A stretch of 64,000 nt of DNA from Clostridiales bacterium. Its GTDB lineage: Bacteria > Bacillota > Clostridia > Saccharofermentanales > DTU023. The DNA is taken from NCBI GenBank assembly GCA_004556455.1, contig SFGY01000007.1, forward strand, positions 124,001-188,000, in the 5' to 3' direction. Positions 16,144 to 25,503 of the stretch are shown here, piece after piece; positions within the stretch are counted from its first letter, which is position 1; each line of letters opens with the position of its first letter. The notes under the pieces are model-generated. The model was not told the origin of the DNA, did no database searches, and worked only from the letters and a program-made list of their open reading frames with translations. Made by a program: the position numbers and the translations under genes.

Positions 16144-17593
16144 AAAGTTTCAGATCTCCCTCAAGGCTGTCGCCAAAAGCAAATGCCGTTCCCCCTTCGG
16201 ATACAGACCAATGATCGAACTGATAGCCCGGTCTTGTAGGTTCTGAAGGGGCTTTTGTGACGTCCCCGGGCAAAACCAGCTGCGGCTCGACATAGCTCGC
16301 GTCCCGACCTGAATAAAAGTAGATGTATTTGCCTTCTTTAATTTGGGGCCAGAGTTTCTGATCCTCAGAACCGAGGGTATAGTTCGCCTCCACAGGACCG
16401 TTTTCCAGATCCGGATCTAAATACCAGCCGGTTACTTTCTGTTTCAATTCCAGAGGCAGGAGCACATCCGTGGTGCTGACTGTTGTACTCGGGCTTCCCT
16501 CTTTGGTTTGAAAGATACGCGCGTCAGGGTTTATGCCATCCATAAAGAACACATGGACGAGCTTTTTAAATCTGGCTGAAACCAGAATTGTTTTATCTTT
16601 GTCCAGCTCAATGGGTGAAGAAAAGTCCAACGGTGTATCTTCATCTTCAATAAACCAGCCAATAAATTTGCCTGTTTCACTGAGCGGCGCTTTAGGCTCC
16701 AGTAAAAACTCCCCGTTTTTGACGATCTGACGCTCGACTTCCTTGCCTTCTACTTTGAAAATAAAGGTCCACGCAGGCTCTGCCGGGGAAATAATGCGGC
16801 GGGGTCCTGTACGCTTCTGGCTTTTTTCTCTGTGAAGATAGTTCGCATGAATCTCCAGTATTTCAGCCCCATCGTCACTGTCAAAGGATAGAGGGAGACT
16901 TGGATCAAAAGCGGTAGTCCCGTCGGCATAACTCAGGCCACTGAAAGTGTAAGCCTCGATTTCGGGCAGTTCCAATGCCGCAAGAGTATCTCCGTCACGG
17001 ATTTCTTCTTCGTACAGGAGGCTGTCTCTGATACCATCCTTGTAAATAAAGACACGACACGTTTGAACCCGTGTTTTCTCATAAAGGAGCAGCAGGTCAA
17101 CAACTGCGCCCTCCTGATCTGAGGAAAACTGAATCACTTGTCCGAGATCAAAAGGCTGACCTTCCATATCGACGATGCCGACGAAACGGCAGCCTTCAAA
17201 CTGTGGGAGATCAAAAGCCGGGATAAGATCGCCATTCGCACAGCTGAATTCAGCAAACGGCTCAGGACTCACCTGTCCATTCACAGAAGTAAAGAAGCGA
17301 AACTGCTGCTGAGCAACTTTGTCCTGCGGCAAATCTATTTCATTATTATTGTTTTCAGGAGGCGGCAGCTCTGTTTTCTCTTCCGATTTCTCTTCCGAAA
17401 TTTCCTTATCCTCTTGCTGCGAGCCGTCCGCTGCCGTCAAACCGGACTCACCTGAAGGATCGTTGTCCATGACCGATGCCTCCTCTTTGGTAGCAGAGAC
17501 AGTGATCACGCTGATCGTCGAAAAAACAAATCCCAGAGCAAGGATAAGCGCCAGGATAGTCTTGAACTTAAGTTTGCCGTAACCGTTTTTCAT
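16058..17593 (-). CDS. Secreted repeat-rich surface protein, N-terminal part
   Basis: The start at 17593 follows AGGAG. Residues 1-34 form a signal peptide (FKTILALILALGFVFSTISV, cleavage near VSA). A Glu/Ser/Asp-rich low-complexity segment follows (~36-90). InlB/Flg_new-type repeats come next, with GKFIGWFIEDEDTP, KVTGWYLDP and YQFDHWSVSEGG ... LYAVW as clear examples. The frame stops at 16058 after SDPEG, in the middle of a repeat region, and the chain continues in the frame shifted by one base. The whole protein would be about 1,200 residues, wall-anchored and probably an adhesin or host/substrate-binding factor (inference). Confidence 0.75.
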   Translation of the reverse strand: MKNGYGKLKFKTILALILALGFVFSTISVITVSATKEEASVMDNDPSGESGLTAADGSQQEDKEISEEKSEEKTELPPPENNNNEIDLPQDKVAQQQFRFFTSVNGQVSPEPFAEFSCANGDLIPAFDLPQFEGCRFVGIVDMEGQPFDLGQVIQFSSDQEGAVVDLLLLYEKTRVQTCRVFIYKDGIRDSLLYEEEIRDGDTLAALELPEIEAYTFSGLSYADGTTAFDPSLPLSFDSDDGAEILEIHANYLHREKSQKRTGPRRIISPAEPAWTFIFKVEGKEVERQIVKNGEFLLEPKAPLSETGKFIGWFIEDEDTPLDFSSPIELDKDKTILVSARFKKLVHVFFMDGINPDARIFQTKEGSPSTTVSTTDVLLPLELKQKVTGWYLDPDLENGPVEANYTLGSEDQKLWPQIKEGKYIYFYSGRDASYVEPQLVLPGDVTKAPSEPTRPGYQFDHWSVSEGGTAFAFGDSLEGDLKLYAVWTPRTDTKYIINYWTENAEDSDPEG

Positions 17594-17892
17594 AAAAATG
17601 GTTCTCTCCTTATTTACTCTTCTCGTTTAACTCTTACACTGGACGAACCTGATAGGTCAGAAGATCATTATAGACCAGTAGATGTCTGTCAAATCATTAC
17701 GTGTTTATAACAGAGGCCGTCAGCGCCGGAATAAATCTTTCGACCCTTTTATCCGTAAGTCTGCCGCCCATCATTTGGACTTCATATACCACTTTCATTA
17801 TACACTAAGAAAAATGGATATTAAATGTCTATTTTAAGGCTTATATGCGCTTTTTCAGATTTTCACAGAATGAAGACTGATCCGGTCATAGA
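17594..17892. other. Spacer upstream of the surface-protein gene
   Basis: About 300 bp contain the surface protein's leader and presumably its promoter. I found no convincing -35/-10 pair and no gene. Confidence 0.3.
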
Positions 17893-17937
17893 AAAAAGCC
17901 GACGCCAAGCTTTAAAAAAGCTGGCAATCGGCTTTTG
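17893..17937 (-). terminator. Terminator of the liv operon
   Basis: On the minus strand AAAAGCCGA-TTGCCAGCTTT pairs with AAAGCT-TGGCG-TCGGCTTTT, and a T-run follows. It lies ~190 nt after livF. The stretch between is Ala/Lys-codon-like low-complexity sequence with several stops, which looks like a decayed extension of the LivF tail. Confidence 0.65.
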
Positions 17938-18125
17938 TGCTTTCGCGAAAACGGTGTACGGCTACTTCGACCTTTGCGCTTGCTTCGTTAGCCCTGGCGA
18001 CAATTTCGGCTTTTGTGGCAGCTACAGCTTGAGTTTTCCTCAAACTTTAGCCTTTGCGGTCCTTAGTTACGGCTATGAAGCCTGGCCACTTAGCCCGGTT
18101 TTGCCAGTTGCTTGGCCTTAGCAGC

Positions 18126-18881
18126 TTATTCCGCTTGGGCAGTTTCTTCGGCGTTGGCGGCGGCTTCGGCGTTTTTCTTTTCGCCGAGGTAGGCGGCCTG
18201 GACGCGGGGGTCGGCGAGCAGGGTTTTGCCGGGGCCTTCGAGAATGGGCTTGCCGGTCTCGAGGACGTAGGCGTAGTCGGCGATTTCGAGGGCTTTTTTG
18301 GCGTTTTGCTCGATCAGGAGGATGGTGTTGCCTTCCTCATGGATCTGCTTGATGATATCGAAGATTTCCTGAATCAAAATCGGGGCGAGGCCCAGGGAGG
18401 GCTCGTCGAGCATGAGTATTTTCGGTTGGATCATCAGAGCGCGGGCCACGGCCAGCATCTGTTGTTCACCGCCGGAGAGCGTTCCGGCTTTTTGCCAGGA
18501 ACGTTCGCCCAGAATCGGAAAGAGCTCGAAGGCATGGTTGATGCGTTTGTTGATGGCGTCTTTGTCATCGACCGTATAGGCGCCGAGCACCAGGTTTTCG
18601 CGCACACTGAGGTTGGCGAAGACGTGCCGTCCTTCGGGCGAGAGGGCGATCCCCTGTTTGACAATATCCCGGGTGGGCATATTGGTGAGGTCGACGTCGT
18701 CACAGACGACGCTGCCACCGCTCTTGGCGACCTGGTTCATGATGGAGCGCAGAGTGGACGATTTTCCGGCGCCGTTGGCTCCAATCAGGGTGACAATCTG
18801 GTTGTCACGGATATCCATGGTAAGTCCCTGAACGGCCTTGATGCCGCCATAGTTGACATGGAGATTTTCTACTTTAAGCAT
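18126..18881 (-). CDS. livF: Branched-chain amino-acid ABC transporter ATPase LivF
   Basis: This 251-residue ATPase of the hydrophobic amino-acid uptake family has Walker A GANGAGKS, signature LSGGEQQ and Walker B ILMLDEPS (followed by LGLAP, typical of LivF). It pairs with LivG to power import of leucine, isoleucine, valine or related amino acids. ATG 18881 overlaps the livG stop by 8 nt, showing tight translational coupling; a longer upstream frame is not used. The C-terminal tail is unusual: Lys-Asn-Ala then Glu/Ala-rich (EAAANAEETAQAE), about 15 residues beyond the family norm. Confidence 0.9.
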   Translation of the reverse strand: MLKVENLHVNYGGIKAVQGLTMDIRDNQIVTLIGANGAGKSSTLRSIMNQVAKSGGSVVCDDVDLTNMPTRDIVKQGIALSPEGRHVFANLSVRENLVLGAYTVDDKDAINKRINHAFELFPILGERSWQKAGTLSGGEQQMLAVARALMIQPKILMLDEPSLGLAPILIQEIFDIIKQIHEEGNTILLIEQNAKKALEIADYAYVLETGKPILEGPGKTLLADPRVQAAYLGEKKNAEAAANAEETAQAE

Positions 18882-19647
18882 TGTCCACCCCCAGATAAGC
18901 CTCAATAACGGCCTTGTTCGATTGAATCTCTGCAGGTACGCCGTTGGCGATGAGGTTGCCGTGGTCAAGCACGTAAATGCGTTCGCAAATCCCCATAACC
19001 ACGTCCATGTGGTGCTCGATGAGGAAGATCGTGAGATGGTAGCGGTCACGAATCTGACGAATAAAGTCCATGAGCTCCTGAGTTTCCTGCGGGTTCATGC
19101 CGGCTGCCGGCTCGTCGAGCAGGAGGAGTTTAGGATCCGTCGCCAGGGCGCGGGCAATCTCCAGACGTCTTTGTTTGCCGTAAGGCAGAGATGTCGACTG
19201 ATCGCTGGCCTGTTCACTGAGGCCCACTTCTTCGAGAAGCTTGGCGGCTTTTTCGTCGATAATCTGCCGTTCGTGATTGTAGCGCGGGCTGCGCACCACG
19301 TTTTCGAGCCAACCTGATTTCATGCGCAGGTTACCGGCAATTTTGACGTTGTCCAGCACACTCATGCTCTTAAAGAGGCGAATGTTCTGGAAGGTCCGGC
19401 AAATCCCAAGGTCAGCGATGTGTTCAGGCTTCATTCCAGTGATATCAATATCCTTGCCTTCGGGAGTATAAATGATTTTCCCTTCGGTCGGGGTATAAAC
19501 GCCCGTCACCATGTTGAAGGCTGTGGTCTTGCCGGCGCCGTTAGGCCCGATCAGACCGACGATTTCGTTATTCTCGATGTGCATGGAAAAGTTGTTAACC
19601 GCCACGACACCACCGAAACGCATGGTGATATTTTCCAGTTTAAGCAT
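18874..19647 (-). CDS. livG: Branched-chain amino-acid ABC transporter ATPase LivG
   Basis: This 257-residue ATPase has Walker A GPNGAGKT, signature SLPYGKQRRLEIARAL (the LivG-type variant without the canonical LSGGQ), Walker B LLLLDEPAAGMNP and H-loop EHHMD. The MNP signature after the Walker B is typical of LivG. It overlaps livM by 8 nt and livF by 8 nt. GGAGG precedes the start at 19647. It forms the cytosolic motor together with LivF. Confidence 0.92.
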   Translation of the reverse strand: MLKLENITMRFGGVVAVNNFSMHIENNEIVGLIGPNGAGKTTAFNMVTGVYTPTEGKIIYTPEGKDIDITGMKPEHIADLGICRTFQNIRLFKSMSVLDNVKIAGNLRMKSGWLENVVRSPRYNHERQIIDEKAAKLLEEVGLSEQASDQSTSLPYGKQRRLEIARALATDPKLLLLDEPAAGMNPQETQELMDFIRQIRDRYHLTIFLIEHHMDVVMGICERIYVLDHGNLIANGVPAEIQSNKAVIEAYLGVDNA

Positions 19648-20692
19648 GGTCGGCCTCCATTTTCTTTTTTGAGAGGGCGGGTTTATTCTTGCGCTTTTTG
19701 TTGGTGGCGCGAATAATGACGTAAATCATCAGGAGCGCGGAAAGGACCACCATGCGCAGGCCCGGCAGGCCGTCCGAGTGGATAAAGAGGAAGTGCATCG
19801 GCTCGTCGAGGAAGCGCATGATTTCCATGGCTGAGGTGACGAGAATTGCCGAAACGACGGTGCCCCAGATATGGCCCATGCCACCCAGAACGACGATCAG
19901 AAGAATGTTAAAGGTCAGCTGGAAGGTAAACTGCATGGGGTTGACGGTACCGATCAGCGTCGCCATGAGGCCTCCGCCGACTCCGGCCCAGAAACTGCCG
20001 ATAGTAAAGCTGACAACTTTGTGACTGAAGGCGTTAATGCCCACCGCACTGGCAGCAATTTCATCCTCGCGGATGGCTTCGAGAGCAGCGCCGCGGCGGG
20101 ATGTCGTCAGCAGAACCATGAAGATAATCATCAGAAGCGCCATGCCGCCGTAAAGCCAGAAGCTGTCGATACGGGGAATGCCTTTAAGCCCCAGAGCGCC
20201 ATTGGTGATCCTGAACTGGGTGCGAATGAGCACAAGAATGATTTCCGCAAAGCCCATCGAAGCGATGGCCAGGTAGTCGTCATTCAGCCGCAGGACGGGC
20301 AGAGAGATGAGGAAGCCGAGCAGGGCCGAAACCAGTCCGGCCAGAAGCAGAGCAGGCAGATAATGCATCTGGATGTTCTTCAGCCAGTCATAGCAAGGCA
20401 CAATCATGAAGATCGCTTCTTTACTCTCAGAAGACATGGTCAGCACAGCCACCACATAGGCGCCGATCGCCATGAAACCGTAGTGTCCCAGCGAGAACAG
20501 ACCGGTATAGCCGTTGATGAGGTTCAGTGAAAGTCCCAGTGTCACATAAATAAACGAAAGATTCATGATCTTTCTGTAATAGTCGTCAAAGGGGATAAAA
20601 TTCACGACAATCAGGAGAAGGGCGAAAATAGCAATGCCGATGAGATGCTTCCCGACTTGCTGTTTGTTTGTTTTCAGCAGTTTAAAGCTCAT
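19640..20692 (-). CDS. livM: Branched-chain amino-acid ABC transporter permease LivM
   Basis: The 350-residue membrane protein has about ten hydrophobic segments. The family-specific segments include LGLSLNLINGYTGLFSLGHY near residue 50, the EAA-like loop REDEIAASAVGINAFSHKV and VLGGMGHIWGTVVSAI. The C-terminus is Lys-rich (NKKRKNKPALSKKK). It forms the channel with LivH. It starts one base after the livH stop. Confidence 0.92.
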   Translation of the reverse strand: MSFKLLKTNKQQVGKHLIGIAIFALLLIVVNFIPFDDYYRKIMNLSFIYVTLGLSLNLINGYTGLFSLGHYGFMAIGAYVVAVLTMSSESKEAIFMIVPCYDWLKNIQMHYLPALLLAGLVSALLGFLISLPVLRLNDDYLAIASMGFAEIILVLIRTQFRITNGALGLKGIPRIDSFWLYGGMALLMIIFMVLLTTSRRGAALEAIREDEIAASAVGINAFSHKVVSFTIGSFWAGVGGGLMATLIGTVNPMQFTFQLTFNILLIVVLGGMGHIWGTVVSAILVTSAMEIMRFLDEPMHFLFIHSDGLPGLRMVVLSALLMIYVIIRATNKKRKNKPALSKKKMEADHA

Positions 20693-20693
20693 A

Positions 20694-21581
20694 TCACACC
20701 TTCTCTTTCACGTTCGAGCCAAAGAGGCCGGTCGGTTTAATGATCAGAATAAGAATCAGAATAACAAAGGCAAAGCCATCGCGGTAGTCGTTCAGCGAGG
20801 GCAGCAATCCGACAATGAGAATTTCGCTCATGCCGAGAATCAGGCCGCCGACGACCGCGCCGGTGAGGTTGCCGATGCCGCCGATAACGGCAGCGATAAA
20901 GCATTTGATACCCGGCATCATACCCATGAGCGGCATCAGCTGGGGGTAGCGGCAGCTGTAGAGAATACCGCCGATGGCCGCCAGAGTTGAGCCGATAAAG
21001 AAGGTCATGGAAATGATACGGTTGATGTTAATTCCCATGAGCGAAGCAGCCTCATAATCCGTGGAAAGCGCGCGCATGGCCATACCGGTCTTCGTCTTCA
21101 AAATAATAAAGCTCAGGATGGCCAGCAAAATGGCGGTCACTACAGGAATAACAATCTGAATGACGTTGAAGCTGATCGCCCCAACTTTGACGCTGTGATC
21201 GAGCAGCGCGGGAACGCTGAAAGGACGAGGACGGCCGCCAAAAAGCAGGATGGCCAGGTTTTCCATAAGGAAGGAAGCGCCGATGGCCGATATCAGAACG
21301 GTAATACGGGGTTCGTTGCGCAGCGGAGCATAGGCAAAACGCTCAAGCAGGATACCAAAGAGGCCGGTCAAAAGCGCTGCGACGATAAAAACTAACCACC
21401 AGGGCAGTGGGGTCCAGAGCATTCCGTAATAAACCAGATAAGCACCCAGCATAAAAATATCGCCGTGTGCGAAGTTGATCAAACGGAGGATGCCGTAAAC
21501 CATGGTGTAACCGATGGCAATCAGGGCATAAAGGCTGCCCAGGCTGAGTCCATTGATCAAATGTTGGATGAAAAATGACAT
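20694..21581 (-). CDS. livH: Branched-chain amino-acid ABC transporter permease LivH
   Basis: The 295-residue permease begins with the family-typical FIQHLINGLSLGSLYALIAI and has YGILRLINFAHGDIFMLGAY, the EAA-type STDYEAASLMGININRII and AAVIGGIGNLTGAVVGGLIL. Eight to nine membrane helices are visible. GAGGAG precedes the start. A GC-rich hairpin separates it from livK. Confidence 0.92.
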   Translation of the reverse strand: MSFFIQHLINGLSLGSLYALIAIGYTMVYGILRLINFAHGDIFMLGAYLVYYGMLWTPLPWWLVFIVAALLTGLFGILLERFAYAPLRNEPRITVLISAIGASFLMENLAILLFGGRPRPFSVPALLDHSVKVGAISFNVIQIVIPVVTAILLAILSFIILKTKTGMAMRALSTDYEAASLMGININRIISMTFFIGSTLAAIGGILYSCRYPQLMPLMGMMPGIKCFIAAVIGGIGNLTGAVVGGLILGMSEILIVGLLPSLNDYRDGFAFVILILILIIKPTGLFGSNVKEKV

Positions 21582-21610
21582 GGAACGTATCTCCTCTTGC
21601 GTTTTGTGAA

Positions 21611-21634
21611 AGGGCCGGGCGATGGCCCGGCCCT
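21611..21634 (-). terminator. Intercistronic hairpin between livK and livH
   Basis: A perfect 10-bp GC stem (AGGGCCGGGC and complement) with a 4-nt loop, followed only by TTTC on the minus strand. It is more likely a leaky terminator or 3'-end stabiliser, giving more binding protein than permease, than a full stop (inference). Confidence 0.5.
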
Positions 21635-21671
21635 AAAAGATCACAAAGCATTCGCGAGTGAACTCTCGGCT

Positions 21672-22979
21672 TTATTTCTTAGGTTCAACGGTGGTCAGGT
21701 AGACAAAGGCATTGTCCTTAACCTGGTTGATGCAGGCGGATTTAACCGCGTCGCCGTTCTCATCGAGACTGATCGTGCCGGTCGCGCCGATGAAGCCTTC
21801 GGTCTTCGCGAGAGCATCACGGATGGCCTGAGGTTCAACAGAATCAGCACGCTTGATGGCGTCGATAATGACCATGTAAGCGTCGTAGCCGAGGGCAGCA
21901 AAAGCGTTGGCTTTTTTGCCGAATTTGTTTTCATATTTTTCGAGGAAGGCTTTGGAAACATCGTTCACAGGTTTTTCAGCTGTAAAGTGAGAGGAGAAAT
22001 ACACCTCTTTGTTGATGTTCTCACCGCCGATGCTGATGAAGTCAGGAGATTCCCAGGTGTCGCCGCCGAGCATCGGAGCTTCAATGCCGAGGTCTCTGGC
22101 CTGTTTAATCATCAGAGCGCATTCGCCGTAGTTACCGGGGCAGAAGATGACGTCAGGATTCTTCTGCTTCACGTTATTGAGCTGAGAGGTGAAGTCCTGG
22201 TCGCCCGTCTTATAAGAAGCTTCAGCAACGATAGAATCTTCGCCGTTCACGGCTTTGAAGGCATCCGTAAAGAACTTGATCAGGCCGACAGAGTAGTCCT
22301 GAGCGATATCCTTAATGGTTGCAGCTGTTTTGGCTTTGAGGTTGTCAATCGCGAAGTTCGCCATAACCGTGCCCTGGAAGGGGTCGATAAAGCAAACACG
22401 GAAGTAATAGTCGTTGCCGAGGGTCACGGCCGGGTTGGTCGGGGAGCAGCCCACAGCCGGGATTTTGCCGTCTTTGAAGGCGGTGCCGCCGGCGATGGAG
22501 AGCGAGGAACCGTAGGAACCGATAACCGCGTTGACCTTGTCTTTGTCGACGAGGCGCTGTGCAGCGTTAGAGGCTTCCACCTGTTCGGATTTATTGTCAA
22601 CCTTCACGAGCTCGATTTTTTTGCCGAGGACTTCCGGGACTTCTTCTAAAGCGAGTTCAATACCTTCGAAGGTCAGTTCGCCGCCGGAGGCGCTGGCGCC
22701 GGTGAACGGCTCAAAGACGCCGAGTTTAACCACGTCGCCGCCCTCTGCAGGAGCTGCTTCCGCTTTGGTCTCTTCGTCTTTTTTCTCTTCTTTAGATTCT
22801 TCAGCAGGAGCTTCTTCTTTTTTCTCTTCAGAAGGAGCTTCTGTCTTTTCAGCATCTTCTTTTTTCTCTTCTTTAGCGGCCTCTTTAGCCGGGGCTTCTT
22901 CTTTCTTCTCCTGAGGAGCACAGGCCACAACACCAATGACCATGATGAGGGCAAGAAGGAGTGTCAGTACTTTTTTCAT
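21672..22979 (-). CDS. livK: Branched-chain amino-acid binding lipoprotein LivK
   Basis: The 435-residue lipoprotein has signal peptide MKKVLTLLLALIMVIGVVAC with Cys20 as the lipidation site. An unusually long Glu/Lys/Ala-rich linker follows (~21-80). Then comes a type I periplasmic-binding-protein fold (LGVFEPFTGASASGG, VNAVIGSYGSSLSIAGGTAF, YFRVCFIDPFQGTVMA, FAALGYDAYMVIIDAI) typical of Leu/Ile/Val receptors. It is first in the liv operon, behind its own promoter and a structured leader. The linker would hold the receptor away from the membrane across the wall. Specificity for branched-chain amino acids is inferred from the family only. Confidence 0.9.
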   Translation of the reverse strand: MKKVLTLLLALIMVIGVVACAPQEKKEEAPAKEAAKEEKKEDAEKTEAPSEEKKEEAPAEESKEEKKDEETKAEAAPAEGGDVVKLGVFEPFTGASASGGELTFEGIELALEEVPEVLGKKIELVKVDNKSEQVEASNAAQRLVDKDKVNAVIGSYGSSLSIAGGTAFKDGKIPAVGCSPTNPAVTLGNDYYFRVCFIDPFQGTVMANFAIDNLKAKTAATIKDIAQDYSVGLIKFFTDAFKAVNGEDSIVAEASYKTGDQDFTSQLNNVKQKNPDVIFCPGNYGECALMIKQARDLGIEAPMLGGDTWESPDFISIGGENINKEVYFSSHFTAEKPVNDVSKAFLEKYENKFGKKANAFAALGYDAYMVIIDAIKRADSVEPQAIRDALAKTEGFIGATGTISLDENGDAVKSACINQVKDNAFVYLTTVEPKK

Positions 22980-23152
22980 AAATATCCTCCAGATTTTATC
23001 CTTCTGTGCATGAATTCATGGTTTACCTGAGTTCATGGGTCACAAATGGATATGTTCCCGGTCCCGGGAGAAGGCTGTTTCCCCCTGCGGGCCTTATGTT
23101 CCGTGCCAGCTGCTCCACGAAGGAGCAAATCATACCTGGCACAGTCCAATTG
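22980..23152 (-). ncRNA. Structured 5' leader of livK
   Basis: The transcript predicted from the promoter at 23158-23186 has a ~170-nt leader. It opens with a long hairpin (23103-23142) in which GTGCCAG pairs with CTGGCAC and TGCTCC with GGAGCA around TTCGT. A G/C-rich block follows (GGCCCGCAGGGGGAAACAGC, then CTTCTCCCGGGACCGGG). I do not recognise a known riboswitch class. It may be a regulatory leader or only a stabilising structure. Confidence 0.35.
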
Positions 23153-23157
23153 CTAGT

Positions 23158-23186
23158 AGTTTAGCTTTTTAACCAAAAAAGTACAA
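23158..23186 (-). promoter_or_regulatory. Promoter of the liv operon
   Basis: On the minus strand TTGTAC (23186-23181), a 17-nt spacer and TAAACT (23163-23158). Confidence 0.55.
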
Positions 23187-23316
23187 TAGTCTTCCGTTTT
23201 TTTAAACGCAATGACAGTGAAAACATGAGAGAATAAGGGAATAATGATGACAGAATCGCTTTTCCCGGGCAAGGGAAAAGTTCAGATCTGGCGAATGTTG
23301 AGAATTTGACAAAAAT

Positions 23317-23940
23317 TCAGGACCGGTGGGACGCCAGTTTTTCCTTGCCCCGTTTCAGGCGGAAAAGATCTTCTCTGTCTTTTTCTTCGAGAGCCTGGCT
23401 GAGGCGTTTGACCTCTGCCTCATAGCGGGGAATCTGGATTTTATTGATAGAGTCCGCGCGCTTGCCGCTCTTGCGGATTTCCGCAGATAGCCGCTGCAGG
23501 GAGGCTGTGACCTCCAGCACGCGAATAAAGGTCTGTTTGAATTTGAGCGCCGCCTGAAAGGCCCGGTCCATACTTTCCGTCGAACGGTAAAGGCTGTAGG
23601 ATGGATTCATCTGCCCTTCATGGCTGAGAATGCGAGGGAGTTCTACTCCCATCACCGATTCTCGCAGCACCGTGATGGCAGAGTCGGCGCTGACACTGCG
23701 GGAAATATTTTCGACCTCTTCTTCCCCTTCGGAGACCTTGGCCATGGCAATGGCCGTATAAAAGTCATTCTCTTCCCTGTCCGCCTGCTCGGCCAGTTTA
23801 ACAGCCTCCGCTTTAAGGCGCATAAATTCGCGCATCAGGACGCTGCGCTTGCGGTCGAGAATACGGTAGCCCCCGCGTGAAAAAGCCAGCAGGCGCTTCG
23901 CTTCATCTAAATTCGATTTTGTCGCGGTGAGCTGATTCAT
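23317..23940 (-). CDS. ntpD: V-type ATPase subunit D
   Basis: The start is ATG 23940 with GAGGAGG four nucleotides upstream; a longer open frame reaches 24036 but lacks a ribosome site. The 207-residue protein begins MNQLTATKSNLDEAKRLLAF, the conserved start of the central-stalk subunit D, and is long and helical, with a middle globular part and charged ends. Subunit D rotates inside the A3B3 head and transmits torque to the membrane ring. It is the last gene of the operon, 160 nt after subunit B. Confidence 0.9.
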   Translation of the reverse strand: MNQLTATKSNLDEAKRLLAFSRGGYRILDRKRSVLMREFMRLKAEAVKLAEQADREENDFYTAIAMAKVSEGEEEVENISRSVSADSAITVLRESVMGVELPRILSHEGQMNPSYSLYRSTESMDRAFQAALKFKQTFIRVLEVTASLQRLSAEIRKSGKRADSINKIQIPRYEAEVKRLSQALEEKDREDLFRLKRGKEKLASHRS

Positions 23941-24101
23941 GCGTCCTCCTCTGCCCGTTCTGTCCAATGCTGCATTTGCATCAGTTCTTTGCTCAGGTTC
24001 TGATTCAGACTGGTCCATGCCAGTTAACCCTGGCACGACTTTCCGGTCCTACTCCCTTGATCTGTACCCCGACTTCCTCTGCTGCCTCTTTTTCGTCCGG
24101 A

Positions 24102-25502
24102 TCAGGCCATTTCCCCGGCATGTGCGGCCCGCCGTGCGGGGCGGAGAGTTTTATTCAGGCGCTCTTCTCCCAGACGGTCAAGCTCTTCATCGGGCAAAAT
24201 AGAGAGGATTTTCCAGCCCATGTCGAGGCTTTCCTCAATGCTGCGATTTTCTTCACTTCCCTGTTTAAGGAAGCGCTGTTCAAAAGCTTCGCCGAAATCC
24301 AGATAGGCGCGGTCTCTGGCCGAAAGGTCATCCTTTCCCATAATCTGAGCGAGGTTGCGGATATCCGTCAGCTTCGCATAGGCAGAAAAGAGCTGATTGC
24401 TCAGATCGCTGTGGTCTTCTCGGGTATAGCCCTCGCCGATACCATCTTTCATCAGACGCGAAAGGCTGGGCAGAATATCGACAGGAGGATAAACGCCCGC
24501 ACCCATAAGGCTCCGCGAGAGGACGATCTGACCTTCAGTAATGTAACCGCTGAGGTCGGGAACCGGGTGGGATATGTCGTCGCCGGGCATGGTGAGAATG
24601 GGCAGCATGGTCACACTGCCCGGCCTGTCCTTGAGGATCCCTGCGCGCTCATAAAGCGATGCCAGATCAGAGTAAAGATAGCCGGGGTAGCCCTTGCGGC
24701 CGGGAACTTCGTCACGGGCCGAGGAAATTTCGCGCAGACCTTCGCAATAGGAGGTCATATCCATGAGCACGACGAGCACCTGCATGCCCAGATCAAAGGC
24801 CAGGTATTCGGCACAGGTCAGGGCGCAGCGAGGGGTAGAAATGCGTTCGGCCACGGGATCATTGGCTCCGTTCATAAAGCGCACCAGATGGCTGGAGGCG
24901 CCGCTGCGCCGGAAATAATCCTCAAAGTAGCGAGCATCGCTCTGTTTAATACCGATCGCGCCAAAGACGACTGCAAAATTGTCTCCACCCTGAGCGCCAA
25001 GGTCAGCCTGGCTGATAATCTGCGCCGCGAGCTCGCGATGGGGCAGGCCGGAACCGGAGAAAACCGGCAATTTCTGCCCGCGGATCAAGGTCATGAGGAC
25101 ATCGATCGAAGAGATCCCTGTACGAATGTAATTGCGCGGATAAACGCGGGCCATGGGGTTCATGGGACGGCCGTTGATATCGCGCTCCGTCTCGCCGGAA
25201 AAGGGTCCGCCCCCGTCGATGGCTTCGCCCGTGCCATTAAAGCTGCGACCGAGAATATCCGGACCCAGACGCAGGGTAAAGGGTTCGCCGCTGTAGGCAA
25301 CACGGGTGCGGTCAAGCTCCAGGCCATCGCTGCCCTCATAGATCTGGGCAACGGAAAAGTTTTCCTCCAGGCGAATCAGCTTGGCGCGGCGCTCGGTCTC
25401 GCCATCCATAATGCGCAACATCTCACCCGAGCGCACCCCGGGGACAGCTTTCAGAAAGATCAGTGGACCTTTGGCCCGAAGAATGCCTGTATAGGCTTTC
25501 AT
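24102..25502 (-). CDS. ntpB: V-type ATPase subunit B
   Basis: The 466-residue regulatory nucleotide-binding subunit begins [16 protein letters not shown]. It has [20 protein letters not shown], the degenerate P-loop region [20 protein letters not shown] and [23 protein letters not shown] 25502 overlaps the subunit A stop (AATGA type) and is preceded by AAAGGAG; an in-frame ATG 21 nt upstream is not used. It alternates with subunit A in the catalytic head. Confidence 0.95.
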   Translation of the reverse strand: MKAYTGILRAKGPLIFLKAVPGVRSGEMLRIMDGETERRAKLIRLEENFSVAQIYEGSDGLELDRTRVAYSGEPFTLRLGPDILGRSFNGTGEAIDGGGPFSGETERDINGRPMNPMARVYPRNYIRTGISSIDVLMTLIRGQKLPVFSGSGLPHRELAAQIISQADLGAQGGDNFAVVFGAIGIKQSDARYFEDYFRRSGASSHLVRFMNGANDPVAERISTPRCALTCAEYLAFDLGMQVLVVLMDMTSYCEGLREISSARDEVPGRKGYPGYLYSDLASLYERAGILKDRPGSVTMLPILTMPGDDISHPVPDLSGYITEGQIVLSRSLMGAGVYPPVDILPSLSRLMKDGIGEGYTREDHSDLSNQLFSAYAKLTDIRNLAQIMGKDDLSARDRAYLDFGEAFEQRFLKQGSEENRSIEESLDMGWKILSILPDEELDRLGEERLNKTLRPARRAAHAGEMA

Positions 25503-25503
25503 T

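Noticed and set aside
21597..22649. 350-codon plus-strand frame opposite livK
   Set aside because: Shadow of livK without start signals or family features.
23260..23281. Terminator of the V-ATPase operon
   Set aside because: The CTTTTCCC/GGGAAAAG hairpin is short and not followed by a T-run on the minus strand.
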